Below, in pieces: positions 62,122-64,000 of a stretch of DNA of 64,000 nt (its first letter is position 1; every line of letters starts with the position of its first letter). The notes beneath the pieces were generated by a model. The model saw only the letters and a program-made list of their open reading frames with translations. It was not told the DNA's origin and did no database searches. Both the position numbers and the translations under genes were made by a program. Source of the DNA: an uncultured Parabacteroides sp. Lineage in GTDB: Bacteria; Bacteroidota; Bacteroidia; Bacteroidales; Tannerellaceae. The stretch lies in the NCBI GenBank assembly GCA_944325335.1, contig CALUZR010000001.1, positions 62,001 through 126,000 on the forward strand. Direction: 5' to 3'.

Positions 62122-63999
62122 TTATTCGATGAGAAGGATGATTCCGTCCCGTCCCATCAGTTCGCACGTCGTGAAATCGCGTAGCGTCTTGCCCCATTGC
62201 AAGTCCTCTATTTGTGGCAAGGTATATTTCGTGGGGCGGAAACCTAATGCTTGCTCGTCGATGGTAATCCGGGCACGTTGCGGAAGGTCCGTCCAATTGG
62301 CCAAGACGACCAACGCCCGTTTTCCATTCGTATAAACGGTAGCAGGGATGTCCGGATTATTGGTTTTCACCGGGCATTGCGGATCCCAATAGCCGTGCAT
62401 CTCAGCATCCTTCATGCCAAACGTATCCCACACCTCCCAGAGCGGCACAGGGTTTCCACTCCAAGGCAAACGGGGAAGCATGCCATAAATCATACCCCGG
62501 AAACGATTTTTGGCATCGAGCGTCTCGCTGAGCAAGCCAAAGGGAATCCCCGACATCTCGACCAGCCAGAAATCCATCGTATTATCTTCGCGAAAACCCT
62601 CACCTATCCACGTGCGGTCGACGTAGGGCAAAAGTTCGGTATAGATATGGAGTGAGTTGGCATAGCCGGCGTGCTGATTCATGTGGTTCCACGAGTGGAT
62701 ATCGATCGTGCGCCGTTTTCCGTCTTTGTCCAGGATGCGGCGGGCACGTTGGAGCGTTTGTCTGTCAAGCGCGCTATCGTCAATATAAATGCCGTCGATT
62801 CCCAAGTTCTTCACCATCCAGTGCAATCCCTCCAAGTAATAATTATTCCAACGCGAATCGGGCGTGGTAATGACCGAAATATCCATATCACCTGCATATT
62901 TACCCTCGCGGAAGGCATTGTACCAGGCGGGGATGAAGTGCGTAGTGAGATTCTGGTTCAACCATTCGTTCGGCCCGTTCGGATGAATCAAGGTACGGGT
63001 ATCTTTTCCGGGTCCCTCATGAATCACCTCCGTGCCTAAGCTCCGCAATGCCCAAAGCTCTGGAACCTTCACCGTGAGTTCGCGTGTCGTATAATAAAGA
63101 CGTACCCCTATGCCCTTGGCATGCGCCTGCTCGATGAAACGCTTCAAGTCTGGCGTCGATTCATCGTAATACGGGTAGTTGATGAAGGGATAAATGTCTT
63201 TCTTATGGTGCACGTTGATGAGATTGGCCCCCGCCTTTTCGGCTTCCGGGATATACGAAGCGCTGAGGTCGCTATTCGAATGGTAGAAACGTTCCGTGGC
63301 CTGTTTTTCCAAGTCCAGCGGCTTAACGGGCGTGATTTGCATATCGAAAAGGTAATGCAATATGTCGCCCTTCTTCATCTCCCGCTCGCCGCTATAAGCC
63401 ACCAGCCGGGTTGATTCTTTCGCAGGAAAGATATCAATGCCCCCCTTCCCGTCGTTCCCCCAAGAAACGGGTAAATTCAACCTTCCCAATGCGTAATAGA
63501 TATTCACCAGCGGGCGGACGAAATGTTCATCCATGAAACGAAGGTTCATCCCCGCATTCACGTTCCCCATCCAAATCTTGTCCTGGTGTTTCTCTACATT
63601 CCAGGTCCACTTTATGACGGAATCTGGGCGAAAACCTCCCTTATGCCCCAGTCCCATCATGTATTTAGAGGCAAAAGCGGTGTAAGGGACTTCCAGCCGG
63701 ATGTCTTTCACCTGTTTATCGCGGCGCGCCTTTACCTCCAGTTCCAGATTCGTAATGCCATCAAATCCAAAGTTTCCCGTACACTCGACTTCAAAGTTCG
63801 CGCTTTTTTGACGGGCTGTCCAGACGATGTGCGCATCCGTTTTTTTCTCGATATGGATAGACGCCTTGCCGAGCGGTTCGATTCCTTCCGGGGTTTCGAT
63901 GACGAAGCGCATCGCGTCGGCCAAAATGGGATTGGAAAGGGTATCGCACAGCGCATTATTAGCTGTATATTTCGTAGTGATTTGCGAAGGAAGCCCGTT
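62122..63999 (-). CDS. Glycoside-hydrolase-like protein (DUF6067/GH123-like), 5' end cut by the window edge
   Basis: The frame is open to base 63999, so the start and signal sequence are off the window; 625 residues are visible. An N-terminal beta region (FGFDGITNLELEVKARRDKQ) is followed by a TIM barrel with GIDGIYIDDSALDR, ATERFYHSNSDLSASYIPEA and TIDIHSWNHMNQHAGYANSL, and a C-terminal beta domain (KRALVVLANWTDLPQRARIT). The pattern fits Bacteroidetes proteins annotated as glycoside hydrolase domain or DUF6067; the Asp pair in YIDDSALD is a plausible catalytic site. Substrate unknown; next to a 3-keto-sugar operon. Confidence 0.75.
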   Translation of the reverse strand, partial: NGLPSQITTKYTANNALCDTLSNPILADAMRFVIETPEGIEPLGKASIHIEKKTDAHIVWTARQKSANFEVECTGNFGFDGITNLELEVKARRDKQVKDIRLEVPYTAFASKYMMGLGHKGGFRPDSVIKWTWNVEKHQDKIWMGNVNAGMNLRFMDEHFVRPLVNIYYALGRLNLPVSWGNDGKGGIDIFPAKESTRLVAYSGEREMKKGDILHYLFDMQITPVKPLDLEKQATERFYHSNSDLSASYIPEAEKAGANLINVHHKKDIYPFINYPYYDESTPDLKRFIEQAHAKGIGVRLYYTTRELTVKVPELWALRSLGTEVIHEGPGKDTRTLIHPNGPNEWLNQNLTTHFIPAWYNAFREGKYAGDMDISVITTPDSRWNNYYLEGLHWMVKNLGIDGIYIDDSALDRQTLQRARRILDKDGKRRTIDIHSWNHMNQHAGYANSLHIYTELLPYVDRTWIGEGFREDNTMDFWLVEMSGIPFGLLSETLDAKNRFRGMIYGMLPRLPWSGNPVPLWEVWDTFGMKDAEMHGYWDPQCPVKTNNPDIPATVYTNGKRALVVLANWTDLPQRARITIDEQALGFRPTKYTLPQIEDLQWGKTLRDFTTCELMGRDGIILLIE

Positions 64000-64000
64000 C

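Overview
The window looks like a chromosome segment from the order Bacteroidales, plausibly a Parabacteroides/Tannerellaceae-type gut bacterium; the genus is an inference. The reasons are three SusC/SusD-type loci, families such as DUF4293, DUF6057-like and Bacteroidetes HU-like proteins, a GH51 and other glycan enzymes, a Bacteroides-type [FeFe] hydrogenase, and several promoters of the form TTG-N19-TAnnTTTG. I saw no rRNA, tRNA, CRISPR array, insertion sequence or prophage.

Layout. 1-1.5 kb: the end of a SusD gene cut by the window edge. 1.8-6 kb: [FeFe] hydrogenase, NlpC/P60 lipoprotein, serS and a glycosyltransferase. 6.3-7.1 kb: a PIN-domain toxin-antitoxin pair with a shrunken antitoxin copy beside it. 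7.3-8.1 kb: an HU-like DNA-binding protein. 8.9-14.2 kb: a leftward SusC/SusD pair. 14.7-16.3 kb: an XRE-ImmA protease/DUF4411 pair. 16.4-21.3 kb: topB, a small membrane protein, trmD, an orphan HTH protein and a DUF4143 ATPase. 21.4-24.9 kb: pyruvate:ferredoxin oxidoreductase. 25-27.1 kb: GH51 arabinofuranosidase and maf. 27.4-37.8 kb: a TolC-HlyD-three-permease operon behind a consensus sigma-54 promoter with two upstream palindromes. 38-40.9 kb: bamD, an omega-like RNA polymerase subunit, DUF4293 and DNA polymerase III delta'. 41-44.5 kb (leftward): pepT, gcvT and a Gfo/Idh/MocA gene broken by one stop codon. 45-52.8 kb: SusC, SusD, a membrane-TPR protein and a PD40 lipoprotein with a CxxCH motif. 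52.8-56.2 kb: two uncharacterised proteins and a sugar O-acetyltransferase. 56.3-64 kb (leftward): a glycosidase-like gene cut by the edge, then a sugar isomerase/epimerase, a Gfo/Idh/MocA oxidoreductase and a HEAT-repeat protein with two DUF1080 domains. The last three share a promoter and resemble the 3-keto-glycoside route of glycan breakdown.

The most unusual feature is the spacers. At least a dozen hold inverted repeats or tandem arrays of palindromic 21-23 bp units, mostly with a different unit at each site and often enclosed by outer inverted repeats. Some sit where terminators are expected, others do not. Two related ones (about 27.3 and 37.8 kb) bracket the sigma-54 efflux operon.

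Metabolically, PFOR and the group B-type hydrogenase fit fermentative pyruvate oxidation with H2 release through ferredoxin. The SusC/D pairs, GH51, glycosidase-like protein and 3-keto cluster fit a glycan-degrading life style.
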